A stretch of DNA of 64,000 nt, taken from NCBI GenBank assembly GCA_964019335.1, contig OZ025669.1:531001-595000 (forward strand), written 5' to 3'. Position 1 is the first letter of the stretch. Every line of letters starts with the position of its first letter. Positions 1 through 9,843 of this stretch are shown one piece after another. The notes under the pieces are model-generated. The model was not told the DNA's origin. It worked only from the letters and a program-made list of their open reading frames with translations, and did not search any database. Made by a program: the position numbers and the translations under genes. The DNA comes from Diplonema japonicum (Eukaryota; Euglenozoa; Diplonemea; Diplonemida; Diplonemidae).

Positions 1-265
1 TCATTGTAGCATTCTTGCTGACGCCTAACACATTGTAGCGCTGGTCTGCGGTGTGATCGATGATGCTCTCCCACACTGGCCATACATGCCACAAACAGAA
101 TAACGTAAGTATAGCTGTTAAACCTGCACGCACGGCGAATAGGTTATTGTGGTGCTTGCGGCCTGCTTGAACCGTGGCCTCCCACAAATTGTTTATTTTT
201 TCTTCGTCATTCTGGCCATCGAGTTTCAATAGAGTTGCGAACCTCTCGTTAGGTGTGACGAGCAT
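1..265 (-). CDS. Membrane-anchored J-domain (DnaJ) protein, C-terminus beyond left edge
   Basis: The minus-strand frame opens at the ATG at 265-263 and runs open for 88 codons to the window edge. The N-terminal 40 residues are hydrophilic. A single hydrophobic segment follows at about residues 48-66 (AGLTAILTLFCLWHVW). The read then enters YNVLGVSKNATM, the helix I/II start of a J domain. J domains stimulate Hsp70 ATPase; one placed just after a transmembrane helix is typical of ER or mitochondrial membrane co-chaperones. The HPD loop lies outside the window, so catalytic competence cannot be judged. The next gene upstream (362-571) also encodes a J domain, so the two may be tandem paralogues. 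The start is the first in-frame ATG after a C/T-rich spacer. J-domain identity is secure; the exact family is not. Confidence 0.75.
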   Translation of the reverse strand, partial: MLVTPNERFATLLKLDGQNDEEKINNLWEATVQAGRKHHNNLFAVRAGLTAILTLFCLWHVWPVWESIIDHTADQRYNVLGVSKNATM

Positions 266-361
266 CGTTCACCTCCCCCCCCCCCACCCCCCTTTTTTTT
301 TCTTTTTCCCACTCTTGGACACATGTGTTACAAGAAATTAAATTTTTTCTTTTCGTTCTTC

Positions 362-571
362 TTAACCGCAGGCTGTGCGGATCCGTGTGAACGCCTCCTG
401 CCAACGGTCAAACTCACGCTGGCCCTCCGCTGTCAGCTTGTCGGGGAATACAGAATAGCTTTTTTTGCGGTATGCTTTTTTTACTTCTTCAAAAGTCGCG
501 TCATCCTTAACACCCAGCACTTCATAACATTCACTCAAGTCCGTAATGGGTGTGTTCGCACAATCCGTCAT
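362..571 (-). CDS. 69-residue stand-alone J-domain-like protein with altered HPD
   Basis: The frame from ATG 571 to TAA 362 encodes 69 residues, almost all J domain: CYEVLGVKDDATFEEVKKAY followed by RKKSYSVFPDKLT. The His-Pro-Asp tripeptide that J proteins use to stimulate Hsp70 reads Phe-Pro-Asp here, so canonical activation is probably lost or weakened; family precedent is the J-like regulators such as Pam16. The reading frame extends upstream through a Lys/Phe-rich poly-A/poly-T leader, which I treat as untranslated because the ATG at 571 directly follows an A-run, as at many starts here. The protein is too short for substrate-binding domains and has no membrane segment. It ends 97 bp before the next J-domain gene. 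Confidence 0.7.
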   Translation of the reverse strand: MTDCANTPITDLSECYEVLGVKDDATFEEVKKAYRKKSYSVFPDKLTAEGQREFDRWQEAFTRIRTACG

Positions 572-662
572 TTTTTTTTTCTTTGGTGCCTTCCGTGAGG
601 GGGGATACGAGGGATAACAATAGGGAAAAAAAAAAAAGAAGGTTTTTTTCCCCCCCCTTCGT

Positions 663-1544
663 TTATTGACCAGCTGATAGCTCGTCAACTGTCCCCCGGA
701 GCTCACGGAGGAGATTAAGGTACTCGATCAGACTGTTTTTGATGTCTTCCTTTTCCGATTTCTCAGAGGCTTTTTCTACTTTATCGAGGTCGAAGTTGAC
801 GAGGAGATCGAGGGCTTCAAGTTTTTCTTGGCAAGCAACCATGCCGGTCGGGGAAAGGAAGCCCGCGTCAGATTCCAAGATAGTTTTGACCGCTGGGGGG
901 AGTGTAGGTGCTGGTGGTAGAGGAGGAGGTGTCTTTGCAGGCCGTGAAGGCCTCTTAGGCGGCTTTGGTTTTGGTTTGGGGGTTTTTGTAGACGGTGTCC
1001 GCCTTCCTGTAGCGCTCGTAGATGCTTTCGGGGCAGGCGAAGCAGTTTCACGTTTTGCACGTTTCGGTCTAGAAGCACTTGGTGGCGGCGATTTAGTATC
1101 TTTACGTTTGCTAGAATTTTTTTGCCCCGGGTTTTTCAGCCCGTACATTAGCTGCTTGCTATTTATAATCGTCAGTTGCAGGCCACCAGGATGCAGCACT
1201 TCTGACACAGTAATTTCCGTCGGCTCCGGTAGCTGCTGCTTCTCAAACAATCCCCTACACCTATCAGCCAGCTCAAGCGCAAGGTTTCTGAAAGTGTTGT
1301 TTTCAAAGTTGAAGCAGAAGCAGTTGCACCAGATCGTCCTCAGCTCGTCAACGAACTCCTGGTCTGTTTCGAGTTCACCCGCGTTCAGTTTTTCATCGAT
1401 AGTCTGAAAGCTCGTGCTGTGCCTTACCGCCCGGTAATCTATATTAGGCCACTGCACGCCTACAGGTTGCCTGAAGTCCTTGAAATTCGCGTCCTGTTTG
1501 ACAGCATTTAGAACCGCCGACCATTTTCGAGATATATTTCGCAT
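663..1544 (-). CDS. Bromodomain protein
   Basis: Encodes 293 residues if started at the ATG at 1544. The N-terminal ~110 residues match a bromodomain: the ZA-loop WPNIDYRAVR region, then helix B, and a NCFCFNFENNTF segment that supplies the acetyl-lysine-reading Asn before helix C. A Lys/Pro/Ser-rich basic linker follows (residues ~150-215, many PK and KPP repeats), then a mixed-charge helical C-terminus (~225-290). The layout resembles small single-bromodomain chromatin readers; the C-terminal helix sits where BET proteins have a NET domain, but I cannot assign it as one. The frame stays open a little upstream without another ATG, so a short 5' exon is possible. Expected role: nuclear, binding acetylated histones. 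Confidence 0.75.
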   Translation of the reverse strand: MRNISRKWSAVLNAVKQDANFKDFRQPVGVQWPNIDYRAVRHSTSFQTIDEKLNAGELETDQEFVDELRTIWCNCFCFNFENNTFRNLALELADRCRGLFEKQQLPEPTEITVSEVLHPGGLQLTIINSKQLMYGLKNPGQKNSSKRKDTKSPPPSASRPKRAKRETASPAPKASTSATGRRTPSTKTPKPKPKPPKRPSRPAKTPPPLPPAPTLPPAVKTILESDAGFLSPTGMVACQEKLEALDLLVNFDLDKVEKASEKSEKEDIKNSLIEYLNLLRELRGTVDELSAGQ

Positions 1545-2060
1545 TCCTGGTGGATTTCCACTTTCAGGTGGAAAAACTGATCGATTTCGGGGCACAAAAA
1601 AAAATATATATATATATATATACCAAGGCCATGTTCAAAAAAAGATTTTCTGGCGATCTGAGCCCATTTTTGACCTCTAAAACCCAATTTAAGTGCTTTA
1701 AAATGCCAGTTTTGAGGAGGAGAAAAACATCGGCGTTCAGACTTTGTTAAATACCAAACACAATGGCCCTCCTCCCGATTTACGTCAATTTAAAAAAAAA
1801 TTCACAAAAAAAAAAAAAAAAGAGACATTTAAGGGTACCTGCGGTATGTGGCAGGACGCCTTAAAAAAAAAATACCCCGCCCCAGTTGGTCATTGGTTTT
1901 AATTTAACCCCCCCGGGGTACCAGGAATGTACGAAAGAATTTAAAAAAAAAGAAAAAAATAAGAGAAAACCTTAAAAGGAAGAAAAGGGGCGGGAAGGGT
2001 GTTTTTATATAAACACCCCCCCCTCCTCATTTTTTATTATTATTATTATTTTTTTTTTTT
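1545..2060. other. Intergenic spacer with (TA)n and homopolymers
   Basis: Contains a (TA)n microsatellite at about 1605-1622, several A-runs, and a less repetitive stretch at about 1625-1790 that has no convincing reading frame. No gene or RNA is recognised. Confidence 0.6.
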
Positions 2061-2768
2061 TTACGAAATAAACGACACGCAGTTGGTTTTTCTCGGCGAC
2101 ACGATACTGGTACGAGGCGACAGCGTATCGCGAGGAGAAAGAACAGTGGGCGACAGCGCGCCCCACTCAGAGGTCGCGGTGGTGGCGATTGATGTTACAC
2201 TGACGATGGAAGTCTCGGGCAGGACTCGCAGGATGGAGGGTCCTGGTTTCCCTAAGGTGTTATTTGGCAGCATCGTAGGTCTGTACTGTGGTCTGACGGA
2301 GATTAAATTCTCCATGATATCTGTGGATATTCTCCTCAAGGGTACTTTTGTTTCCCGCTGAAGGTGTCCAGCAGAGGCGAGAATTACAAGTCCATCACCT
2401 CCACGCCGCCTGCACGCTTTTGGGTGGACTGCCGCCATCGCCACCAACCATGGCAGTTCCGGAGAAGTCGTTGGTGTTGCAGTGCTTTCATCTTGACCCA
2501 TTTTTACTCTTGCTGCAGCGTGCATGGTCTGCCTCTGTCGTCCGACCTCCTTCCTGACCCCTATGTCGCAGTTTTCTGTCAAAACCAGTGCGTTCAGGAG
2601 TTCGTCTTGCTCCTTTAACAACCCGGCCAGCTCTATATCATCACCACACACTAGGTCAATCTCCGCGTTAGTGTCGATTTCGTGCCCCCTTGCCGTCTTG
2701 TACTCTTTCTTAGGCACACCATACAGGTCCTTGCTGTACCAGTACGTGTCTTGATAGTCCGAAACCAT
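2061..2768 (-). CDS. Hypothetical protein, 235 aa
   Basis: Open from the ATG at 2768 to TAA at 2061. The N-terminus (MVSDYQDTYWYSKDLYGVPK) is aromatic-rich, followed by an acidic Leu-rich helical stretch (about residues 30-60). The C-terminal half is Ser/Thr/Pro-rich with three spaced SPR motifs near the end, which could be proline-directed phosphorylation sites (inference). I recognise no domain, signal peptide or membrane segment. The frame continues upstream into poly-Lys/Phe encoded by the intergenic A/T runs, which I exclude. It could also be the last exons of a longer spliced gene, but no upstream coding block is visible. Confidence 0.5.
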   Translation of the reverse strand: MVSDYQDTYWYSKDLYGVPKKEYKTARGHEIDTNAEIDLVCGDDIELAGLLKEQDELLNALVLTENCDIGVRKEVGRQRQTMHAAARVKMGQDESTATPTTSPELPWLVAMAAVHPKACRRRGGDGLVILASAGHLQRETKVPLRRISTDIMENLISVRPQYRPTMLPNNTLGKPGPSILRVLPETSIVSVTSIATTATSEWGALSPTVLSPRDTLSPRTSIVSPRKTNCVSFIS

Positions 2769-2827
2769 GGAAATGGGCTCGGTGTGGAGACGGGAGACGG
2801 GAGAGGAGGGGTGCGCGAGAATTTCCT

Positions 2828-2864
<37 letters not shown>

Positions 2865-3547
2865 GCGAAAAAAAAAAATAATGAGAAAAAAAAAAAAAAA
2901 AAAAAAAAAAATACCGTAACAGCTTCGCCAACACAGGGGGAAATCCACTAAGGCAGGGGCGGGGAGGAGAAACCTTTTTTTTTTTACTCCCTTCTTTTTG
3001 TTCTTTCCTTTTTTTTTTTTTTTCATTTCTTCTTCTGCAAACTCATTCTAATCTAAGGCCGAACTACAGATGAGGAGCGGGAAGAAAGAAAAAAAAGAAG
3101 AGGGGAGGGGGGGGGGGGGAGGGGGGTATTGAAAAAAGTTGAAAGACTTTTAAATATTCTACGCATCCACAGGCTGAAAGAGAGAGAAAGATTTCTCCAA
3201 TTCTACCCCCCTTTTTTTCCTTCTCTTTTCTCTTTTTTTCAACCTCCCCATTCTCTATTTCTTTCATCTTATGATGCTCAGAACTAAAATAAAATAAAGA
3301 AAAACAAAAACGATTCTTCAGGAGCTTGCTCGTGCGCATTCAGTATTTTCTTAACAAAGCGTGAGTGAAAGAAGAAACCCCCCCCCCCCCCCCCCCCGTT
3401 GTGTGTGTGAGTGTTGGGATGCGCAAGGAGAAAAAAAAAAGGAAAAAAAAAAGAAGAAGAAAAAACACGGTACACAGTTTCGATAAGAACTTTCCATTCT
3501 TTTTTATGTTCTCTCTTTTTAATATTTTTCTCCCCCCCCCACCAAGA
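2769..3547. other. Low-complexity intergenic region
   Basis: Made of long T- and A-runs (a 32-nt T-run at about 2830), G-rich and C-rich tracts (a C-run near 3379-3397) and purine-rich stretches. No coding or RNA signal is seen. Confidence 0.6.
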
Positions 3548-6500
3548 TTACGTAGCATTATAACCACCTCTAGCAGCTGCATTGGGGTCAACCTGTCGTA
3601 ATAAAAAATTGTTACGAAAAGAAAAAGAAAAAAAAAAAAAAAAAAAACACACCAAATCAGTCGGAATGGGTCCATAGTGCTTCGTAAGGCACTCTGTGTT
3701 CTGTGTTACCTTGCACTGCGAGCTCGCCCTAGACATAGAGCGCAATGAGGAGATGAAGAAGAGCTGGGACTTCACACCGTTAGGAGTGTGCTTGACACCC
3801 ACGTTGAAAAGCTTAGGGCTGACATAAACGCTTGACGTTGAGCTCTGTAGTAATAATAATAATAATATTTTTTTTTTTTTTAAAAAAGTTGCTGAAATAC
3901 ATACCGATACCATGATGGAGCCGTTATACGGAAAAGACGGAAATCTCCACCCAATACACTGTATCTGGTAATCAACGTTCGCTAAAATACCCTTGATGGT
4001 ATTCCGGTCATACTGCAGGGATTTAGAAAAAAAAAAAAAAAAATCCCATACCGCCATGCGGGTGATATTTAAATACTGCCCGTTTGGCTTCACAGTCTGG
4101 ATCAGCGTGTAGTCGTTCTGTCTGAGCACCTTAGGGATGTGGATCACCTTGTCGACCTCGGGTATCAAGGCAAGGTTGTGCAGAGCAACAACCCCAGAAG
4201 GCCCTGCTCCGAACACCGCGACTGTTTTACCCGTTTTCGTCAAGGATTTGCTTTGGATGTCCTTGTTAATAAAGGCGCGGAGCATGCCTGGGTTTAATGC
4301 GGTGACGAAAGGAATCTCTGTCGGTGGTGTGAAGGCGAACTCAGCAGCGTGGTGATCCGCCCCAATGGCCAGCACAACTCCATCCGTCACCCACACAGGG
4401 TCACGGTTGCCCACACGAATCGACCATACAAAGTCGGTGCTATCCTTATGTTTCGTAGAGTTCGCAAAGTACACCTTGTGCATGTCCGTGACACGCCCTG
4501 TCATCGAGATCAATCTTGATCTGATGATGTGAGTGGCTTTTAACAACGGTTCCGACAAGAACCCCAGCCTGCAGTGTTTCTTGTTGCCTTCGTATGCCAT
4601 CAACGGCTTCTTCGACTCCCCCAACGGGAAGGATTTGTAGTACTCGTAGTCGTTCATGAAGGCCAGGAAGTCCGAGCACGGGTTCATGCTCTGCACGTCG
4701 TGGTACCCTTCCAGTCGGCCGACCTTGAAACCCCTCTCGTCGATCCATAGGATCTGGCTTTCGTTCCCTTTCCACAAGTCAAGCACGCGGCCTAGGCCGT
4801 TCATTCCACTGGGTCCAGCACCCACCACAGCCCATTTCACTTGAAGACGCTCTTTCAGTTCTACCACGATGCTTGGGAAGGCGACTAGTTCATCGCCTGT
4901 GTAGTGGTTGTATGTGCATGATGACACTTCAGGGTGGTAGCACGCACACGAACAGTTGTACTTCGGCGTCACAAGGATCTCCGACGGGATGGGCAGCTTC
5001 AGAACACGGTGGCTCGAAGCGCTTTCATTAGTCGCGGAAATCCACGCGGGCATCATCGACCGCCTGCTGAGCGTGATGGCCACCGCTGTCGGAGTGATCA
5101 CCTTCACGGTGTCAGGTGTGTCGGGTTCGCCGTACGACTTGCGCAGCTGGTGCTGGATGGCATCCTCGATACTAGAAGACGTGGTGGAACTGAAGAACAC
5201 ACCAGCGTGCAGTTGAAGATCGATCTTTAAGCCACCGCTGAGGAACTTCTCCACACCGATGAATGGTACGGCCTCGGATTCAAGCTCTACATACGGAGTG
5301 ATGACATCTTCGATCACTACCTCCTCGGGGATGGGGAGGTCCTCTTCGCTGGCCTGCCCGTTCTCTTGCAGCAGCATGCCCTTCGGGACGTCTCGGAACC
5401 TGAGAACCTTCAGCCCGCACATGTTTCTGGAAATCGCCCTCGGTCCCAGTACAAAGTTCAACGTTTTTTCATCCCACCCCTTGATGATGGCATCCGAGTG
5501 CCCAGCGTCCACCGTCCCAAACGCTTGTTCCAGTAGCTTTTCTGTGTCCTTGAGAAAACTGTCAGCTATCCAGTTCCACCTGTACCCGTGTGAGGCGACA
5601 AGCGTTCCCGACCGTCCGCCATCTGCCAGCACACCGTCGTGCAAACCCTCTTGCAAGTCGCCTGCTAGCTTCACTGTCGGTCCTTGCGGCGCGTTGAAGA
5701 CAATTGAGATGTTCTGAATGACATTCGGGTACTCCTGAGGCATGGGCTTCAAGCAGACGAGCGGTAACCGAAAGTTCACAGTGTGCTTCTTGTCCGTGGG
5801 GAAATCCTTTCGGGGCCTGATGGAGAGATGAAGCATCATGCCCGTCACTTTGTTCGAAGAGATGTGTCGCGATGAGGTGACAACGTGCCACACATCGAAG
5901 TTGGGGTCGGTGGGCTTCCCGAAGTGCTCGTTGAGATGTGCAGTGAGCTGCCTGTCGCACTCGTGGGTGCTGGGGTGGTTCTTCAGGCGGTGTGCCTCGA
6001 TGTAGGGGTCGATGTCAACGGAGTTGGTGGCGAATCTGAAGCAGTTCTCTGCCGCGTTGGTCATCCCGATCCAAAGTGATGCAGTGCCAGCGGTGATATC
6101 AAGGGACAGAGCCTCCTTGCCTTTGTTGGTCTCAGCACCAATGAAAAGCCACGGCTCGCGAGATTCAAGAAGGCTTGCTGTACGTTTCTTGCACTGCTCC
6201 GTGAGCCCCGCAGGAGTTGTGGGCTTGGGTGTGGCCGCCATGGCGACAGCGGGGTGGTGCATTGTGTTGTAAATGTTCATAGGGGCGGGGACCGACATCG
6301 CCTGCATTGCTTGTTGCTGCCTTCTTTTAATGTCCTCCTGCGCGATTTCAAGATTCCGTACCTTCCCGTCAAAGCTCGTGATGTTGGTTGTGATTTCCTT
6401 CGACGACGTGGTGAGCGCTTCGATGCGCTGGCGCAGCCACTCCACCTCCTGTTCTTTCTTCATTTCTTCCTTCTTTACTTCGGAGATCTCTTTTCTAATG

Positions 6501-6706
6501 TTCTCGAGGTTGGCTTCCAGTTGTGCTTCCTTCCTTATTTGCAGGTCCTGCTTTCTCAAAACTTCTTCCTCGAACTTTCCTCTTGCCGGGTCATCGCTGT
6601 GCAGCTTGTTCCCCATCAACAACATGCTCCCCGAGTACAGCAGGAACACAATAGTCACGGCGATGATCCGCAGCGAGCCCCATCGACTGGCGCTTCGGCC
6701 AGCCAT
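3548..6706 (-). CDS. Type II membrane protein with coiled coil and two-Rossmann FAD/NAD(P)H flavoprotein domain
   Basis: Exons by frame and splice sites: 6706-4052, 4012-3905, 3844-3653 and 3592-3548, giving 999 residues. The N-terminus has a short basic cytosolic tail and one membrane helix (about 13-31), then a charged coiled coil (about 43-125), a Pro/Ala linker and a ~450-residue region I do not recognise. The C-terminal third carries two dinucleotide-binding signatures, VVGAGPSGMNG (about residue 629) and VFGAGPSGVVA (about 834). That is the layout of flavin monooxygenase or pyridine-nucleotide oxidoreductase folds, where the first site binds FAD and the second NAD(P)H. With the type II anchor, the enzyme part probably faces the secretory lumen (inference). 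All three introns (39, 60, 60 nt) happen to be multiples of three and stop-free, so retention would not break the frame. The substrate is unknown. Confidence 0.8.
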   Translation of the reverse strand: MAGRSASRWGSLRIIAVTIVFLLYSGSMLLMGNKLHSDDPARGKFEEEVLRKQDLQIRKEAQLEANLENIRKEISEVKKEEMKKEQEVEWLRQRIEALTTSSKEITTNITSFDGKVRNLEIAQEDIKRRQQQAMQAMSVPAPMNIYNTMHHPAVAMAATPKPTTPAGLTEQCKKRTASLLESREPWLFIGAETNKGKEALSLDITAGTASLWIGMTNAAENCFRFATNSVDIDPYIEAHRLKNHPSTHECDRQLTAHLNEHFGKPTDPNFDVWHVVTSSRHISSNKVTGMMLHLSIRPRKDFPTDKKHTVNFRLPLVCLKPMPQEYPNVIQNISIVFNAPQGPTVKLAGDLQEGLHDGVLADGGRSGTLVASHGYRWNWIADSFLKDTEKLLEQAFGTVDAGHSDAIIKGWDEKTLNFVLGPRAISRNMCGLKVLRFRDVPKGMLLQENGQASEEDLPIPEEVVIEDVITPYVELESEAVPFIGVEKFLSGGLKIDLQLHAGVFFSSTTSSSIEDAIQHQLRKSYGEPDTPDTVKVITPTAVAITLSRRSMMPAWISATNESASSHRVLKLPIPSEILVTPKYNCSCACYHPEVSSCTYNHYTGDELVAFPSIVVELKERLQVKWAVVGAGPSGMNGLGRVLDLWKGNESQILWIDERGFKVGRLEGYHDVQSMNPCSDFLAFMNDYEYYKSFPLGESKKPLMAYEGNKKHCRLGFLSEPLLKATHIIRSRLISMTGRVTDMHKVYFANSTKHKDSTDFVWSIRVGNRDPVWVTDGVVLAIGADHHAAEFAFTPPTEIPFVTALNPGMLRAFINKDIQSKSLTKTGKTVAVFGAGPSGVVALHNLALIPEVDKVIHIPKVLRQNDYTLIQTVKPNGQYLNITRMAVWDFFFFFSKSLQYDRNTIKGILANVDYQIQCIGWRFPSFPYNGSIMVSVCISATFLKKKKILLLLLLQSSTSSVYVSPKLFNVGVKHTPNGVKSQLFFISSLRSMSRASSQCKVTQNTECLTKHYGPIPTDLVCFFFFFFSFSFRNNFLLRQVDPNAAARGGYNAT

Positions 6707-6749
6707 AATTTTTATTCACCGCCTGTTGTTGCAACTCTTAGGAAGAGGG

Positions 6750-6783
<34 letters not shown>

Positions 6784-6894
6784 ACAAGAATGCAAATTGA
6801 GGGGGAGTGGAAGAAAGCAAGAAAATAAGGGAATATAATAAAAAAAAAAAAAAAAGAAAAGAGGAAAAAAAAAAACGAAGGGGAAGGCGTGGTG

Positions 6895-7944
6895 CTAGCA
6901 AGTACGCACGATTTCTTGCGAAAATAGTTTCACAGCAGAAGGCGCAAGACACCGCCTTGTATGGGATGCAGGGTTCGTTCGCCTAAAGGCCAACGCATCG
7001 ACTATGAACATCTTGCTTTTGGGGAGGGCAGGGGTGCATGCATCTGGAAAGACACTGCATGTGAAGAAAGCCGAGGTTTGATCCGGTTGGACAGAGACAA
7101 AACACCTGTACCTAGCATGAGAGCTAAGCGTGATCTTCAGTGTTGAGAGCAGCATGGACCGCGGTGTTGAGAGGAAACTAAGGTGCACCCAAGATCCAGA
7201 GGACTTTGCAGACTTAATAAGCTGAAGAGCTCGTATCTCGGAGGCACGAGTGGTGGACACAAATATATGGTGTATGGCAGTATTTTCACGTGCAGCCACT
7301 TGACTGAGGGCATTGTGCAGTGTGAAGGGAGTCTCGTCGGATATAAAAACAACGGGCTTCATGTTCGATGCAAGCTTGAAGACCCACTGTAATTGCTTTT
7401 TCGGGATTTTCTCAGATTTCGAAATGAGTTGCTGCCCAAGCGAGTCATCGAAATATTCTGGTGCGAGTGAATAGGAATTCTCGACCCATGAACTTGGCGG
7501 GTTGTGCTGCAGAACCAGCTTCCGACGGCGCTTCTCCTCAGCAACGTTGTCGGGGCAGTGTCTCTTGATGGCCGCCACAGATGCTTCAAAGTCGTTCTGT
7601 GGTTTTTCCAACATTTTGTCGACAAAGGTATTCTCTTGCTCAGCGGTTCCTGTCGGTGTTAGTTTCGTCAGACGGAACATCTTCCTTGCCTGTTCTATCC
7701 GTCTGCTGGCCTCTACAGGCTTGTCCATGCATTCATCTCTGCAGGTCCACACTGTTTTGGGGGGCGTGGTGTGCTGTTGTGACATTCTTCTGTGTCCAAC
7801 GATGTACTTTGTGTTGTTCAGCGTCCTCGATGCTGGAGCGCTGGCAGGGCGTTTCAGTGCCGCCGCTGCCTTAGCCAGTGAATGGGAATGCTCCAAATCC
7901 AACAGTTCTTCTCGCTGCCCGAGAAGCATTTTTAACAGTGCCAT
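6895..7944 (-). CDS. Orphan protein with dynein heavy chain D6-like region
   Basis: 349 residues from the ATG at 7944 (just downstream of an 18-nt C-run on the coding strand) to TAG at 6895. The N-terminal ~190 residues are basic and helical without recognised motifs. The C-terminal part reads KPVVFISDETPFTLHNALS, then IKSAKSSGSWVHLSFLSTPR and SHARYRCFVSVQP. This resembles the region after AAA5 in dynein heavy chains, in which a PIIF-type strand is followed by a G-WV-L-N segment and an H-x-x-FR strand. A full dynein heavy chain exceeds 4000 residues and no other dynein module is nearby, so this is a stand-alone domain, a heavily reduced paralogue or chance similarity. The assignment rests on motif order by eye. 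Codon and base use look like neighbouring genes. Confidence 0.5.
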   Translation of the reverse strand: MALLKMLLGQREELLDLEHSHSLAKAAAALKRPASAPASRTLNNTKYIVGHRRMSQQHTTPPKTVWTCRDECMDKPVEASRRIEQARKMFRLTKLTPTGTAEQENTFVDKMLEKPQNDFEASVAAIKRHCPDNVAEEKRRRKLVLQHNPPSSWVENSYSLAPEYFDDSLGQQLISKSEKIPKKQLQWVFKLASNMKPVVFISDETPFTLHNALSQVAARENTAIHHIFVSTTRASEIRALQLIKSAKSSGSWVHLSFLSTPRSMLLSTLKITLSSHARYRCFVSVQPDQTSAFFTCSVFPDACTPALPKSKMFIVDALAFRRTNPASHTRRCLAPSAVKLFSQEIVRTC

Positions 7945-8190
7945 TGGTTTTGTTTTTCTTTTTTTTGCGGGTGAAATGGGGGGGGGGGGGGGGGGGTAAA
8001 GCAAAGAGGGGTAAAAAAAAAAAAAACAGAAGCTAAAGTGTGTGTTAGAAACAATGAAAACAAAAAAAGCGACCTGACTGAAAAGTCAAATCTAGGCAGA
8101 AAAAAAAGGGGGGGGGTAGTTTCAACTTTATTTATCATACCCCCTTTTTTTCACAATAAATAATCTTTTTTATAAAAAAACCTAAAAGAG

Positions 8191-9664
8191 TTATTCACCA
8201 CCAGCACCTACTACGTTGCCCGCAATATTGTCGAAAAGAATATTAGTTGTGTCGATCTATTTAAGCAATTTTTTTTTTTTTTTTAAATATGTGAATACCC
8301 CTTCCGAGAGTGAATCAACAGAGACGAAGATACCCATATTTTTATTGCTGAAAATCGTATTGTGCGACATCTTACTAGGCTGACCCTGTAAAATTTAAAA
8401 AAAAAAAAATTTTTTTTTCCTCCTCCCCATTTTATCCCCCTTCTCGTACCTCGAACTTCACAGCGATACCGTTGAACGCATTGGAGTAAATCTCATTCCC
8501 CTCGATGACCCCTTTCCCCTTGGTGTTAATGTATATCCCGGAATCTTCACCGTGGTGGATCTTATTATTCCGGATGACAGGGTTCGATCCCTCTCGAATC
8601 TCGATGCCTTGGAGGGTGAAACCTTCAATATCATTGTTTTCGATGACACCCTTACCCTTGGAGAGTATGATAATTCCATTATCAGCGGAGGAGAGGATCT
8701 TGTTATTTATCAGATAAGGGTGCGTATTGTCTCCAGAAATTCCAATACAAGCCCAACCCGAGGATGCAAAAGTGCAAGAATCAACAGTAACGCATCCGGA
8801 GGTGATGAAGAGGCTGTGGTATTCATCACCCTGCTGGTTGATCATGATGTTCCGAAGGACGGGGTTTTCCGCACAACATAAAACAACATGCTCACCCGAG
8901 TACGCCAAGACAACCGACGTCCTATCAGGGCTGTCACCGATTATTTCAACAGATTTCTCGATATTCAGATATTCCACGTATGTACCAGGTTTAACCAAAA
9001 TAGTATCACCGTCCTTCGCTGCTTTCAACGCGTCGGATATACGCTGGTATTTTGAAGACCCGTTCTGCGACACGATCAACGAGGACGACGAAACAATCAG
9101 CTTCTCCAACTCGTTCAATCCGTAAAAATTCGCTTCTTTCAACAGTTCTTCCGAGGCGATGGGGTCGCAGGACAGTTTTTGAAGCGCTGTTGTTAAAGGT
9201 GACGTCGGTGGATTTTCCCGTTTGTATCTTAAATACGACAGGATCATTGGAAAATGTAAAGGATCGCGGTCAATGAAACAAGCTCCTTGCTCGTCTCGTT
9301 CAATTGTGAACTTTCCTGAGAACATTGCTTCCAACATGGAACCGGGGTCCGCCATCACGGTGTCAGAGCTTGTCTCGAATATTGTTCCGCCTATGTTGAG
9401 TACGATTTTCCGCCTTCCCATCTGGTTGACTTCTTCCACCCGTTTCTGCATTGATAGAAAACCGGATTTTTCCCGTTGAAAGCTTTCTCTCTCTGCAGCG
9501 AGCCTTGTCCTTTCTTCGCTGAGGAGTTTCATCACTTTTCCAAACCCGGTGGCGACCGCACCTAGTTCGACCTCTATGCCCGTCATGGCTTCTGTGTTGC
9601 TGCTGCCTCCCTTGCTGCTTCCATTGCGCTTTGTTGGCGATCCCAAATGGCTTTGTGGCGGCAT
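8191..9664 (-). CDS. BTB/T1 (KCTD-type) domain fused to a right-handed beta-helix
   Basis: Three exons (9664-8450, 8385-8299, 8256-8191) give 455 residues. A short coiled coil (about 30-75) precedes a potassium-channel-tetramerisation type BTB domain at about 82-190 (IVLNIGGTIFETSSDTV, then FIDRDPLHFPMILSYLR). From about 215 to the end runs a beta-helix of the NosD/FBXO11 type: DALKAAKDGDTILVKPGTYV followed by repeated N-x-I/G-I rungs such as NPVIRNNKIHHGEDSGIYI. The two small 3' exons continue the rungs (NTIFSNKNMGIFVS, NILFDNIAGNVV), which is good evidence for the splice sites. In FBXO11 the same helix sits beside an F-box, so here the BTB could recruit Cullin-3 (inference). No signal peptide, so cytosolic. 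Confidence 0.85.
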
Positions 9665-9679
9665 TCCTTCCCTCCCTTT

Positions 9680-9714
<35 letters not shown>

Positions 9715-9802
9715 GTAACGGAGTGGGATAAAAAAAAAGGGGGAGAAAAAAAAAAAGAATACTTACACACTTTCTGTATTTTTTGTGGATTTTTCTTTTT
9801 TC

Positions 9803-9843
<41 letters not shown>

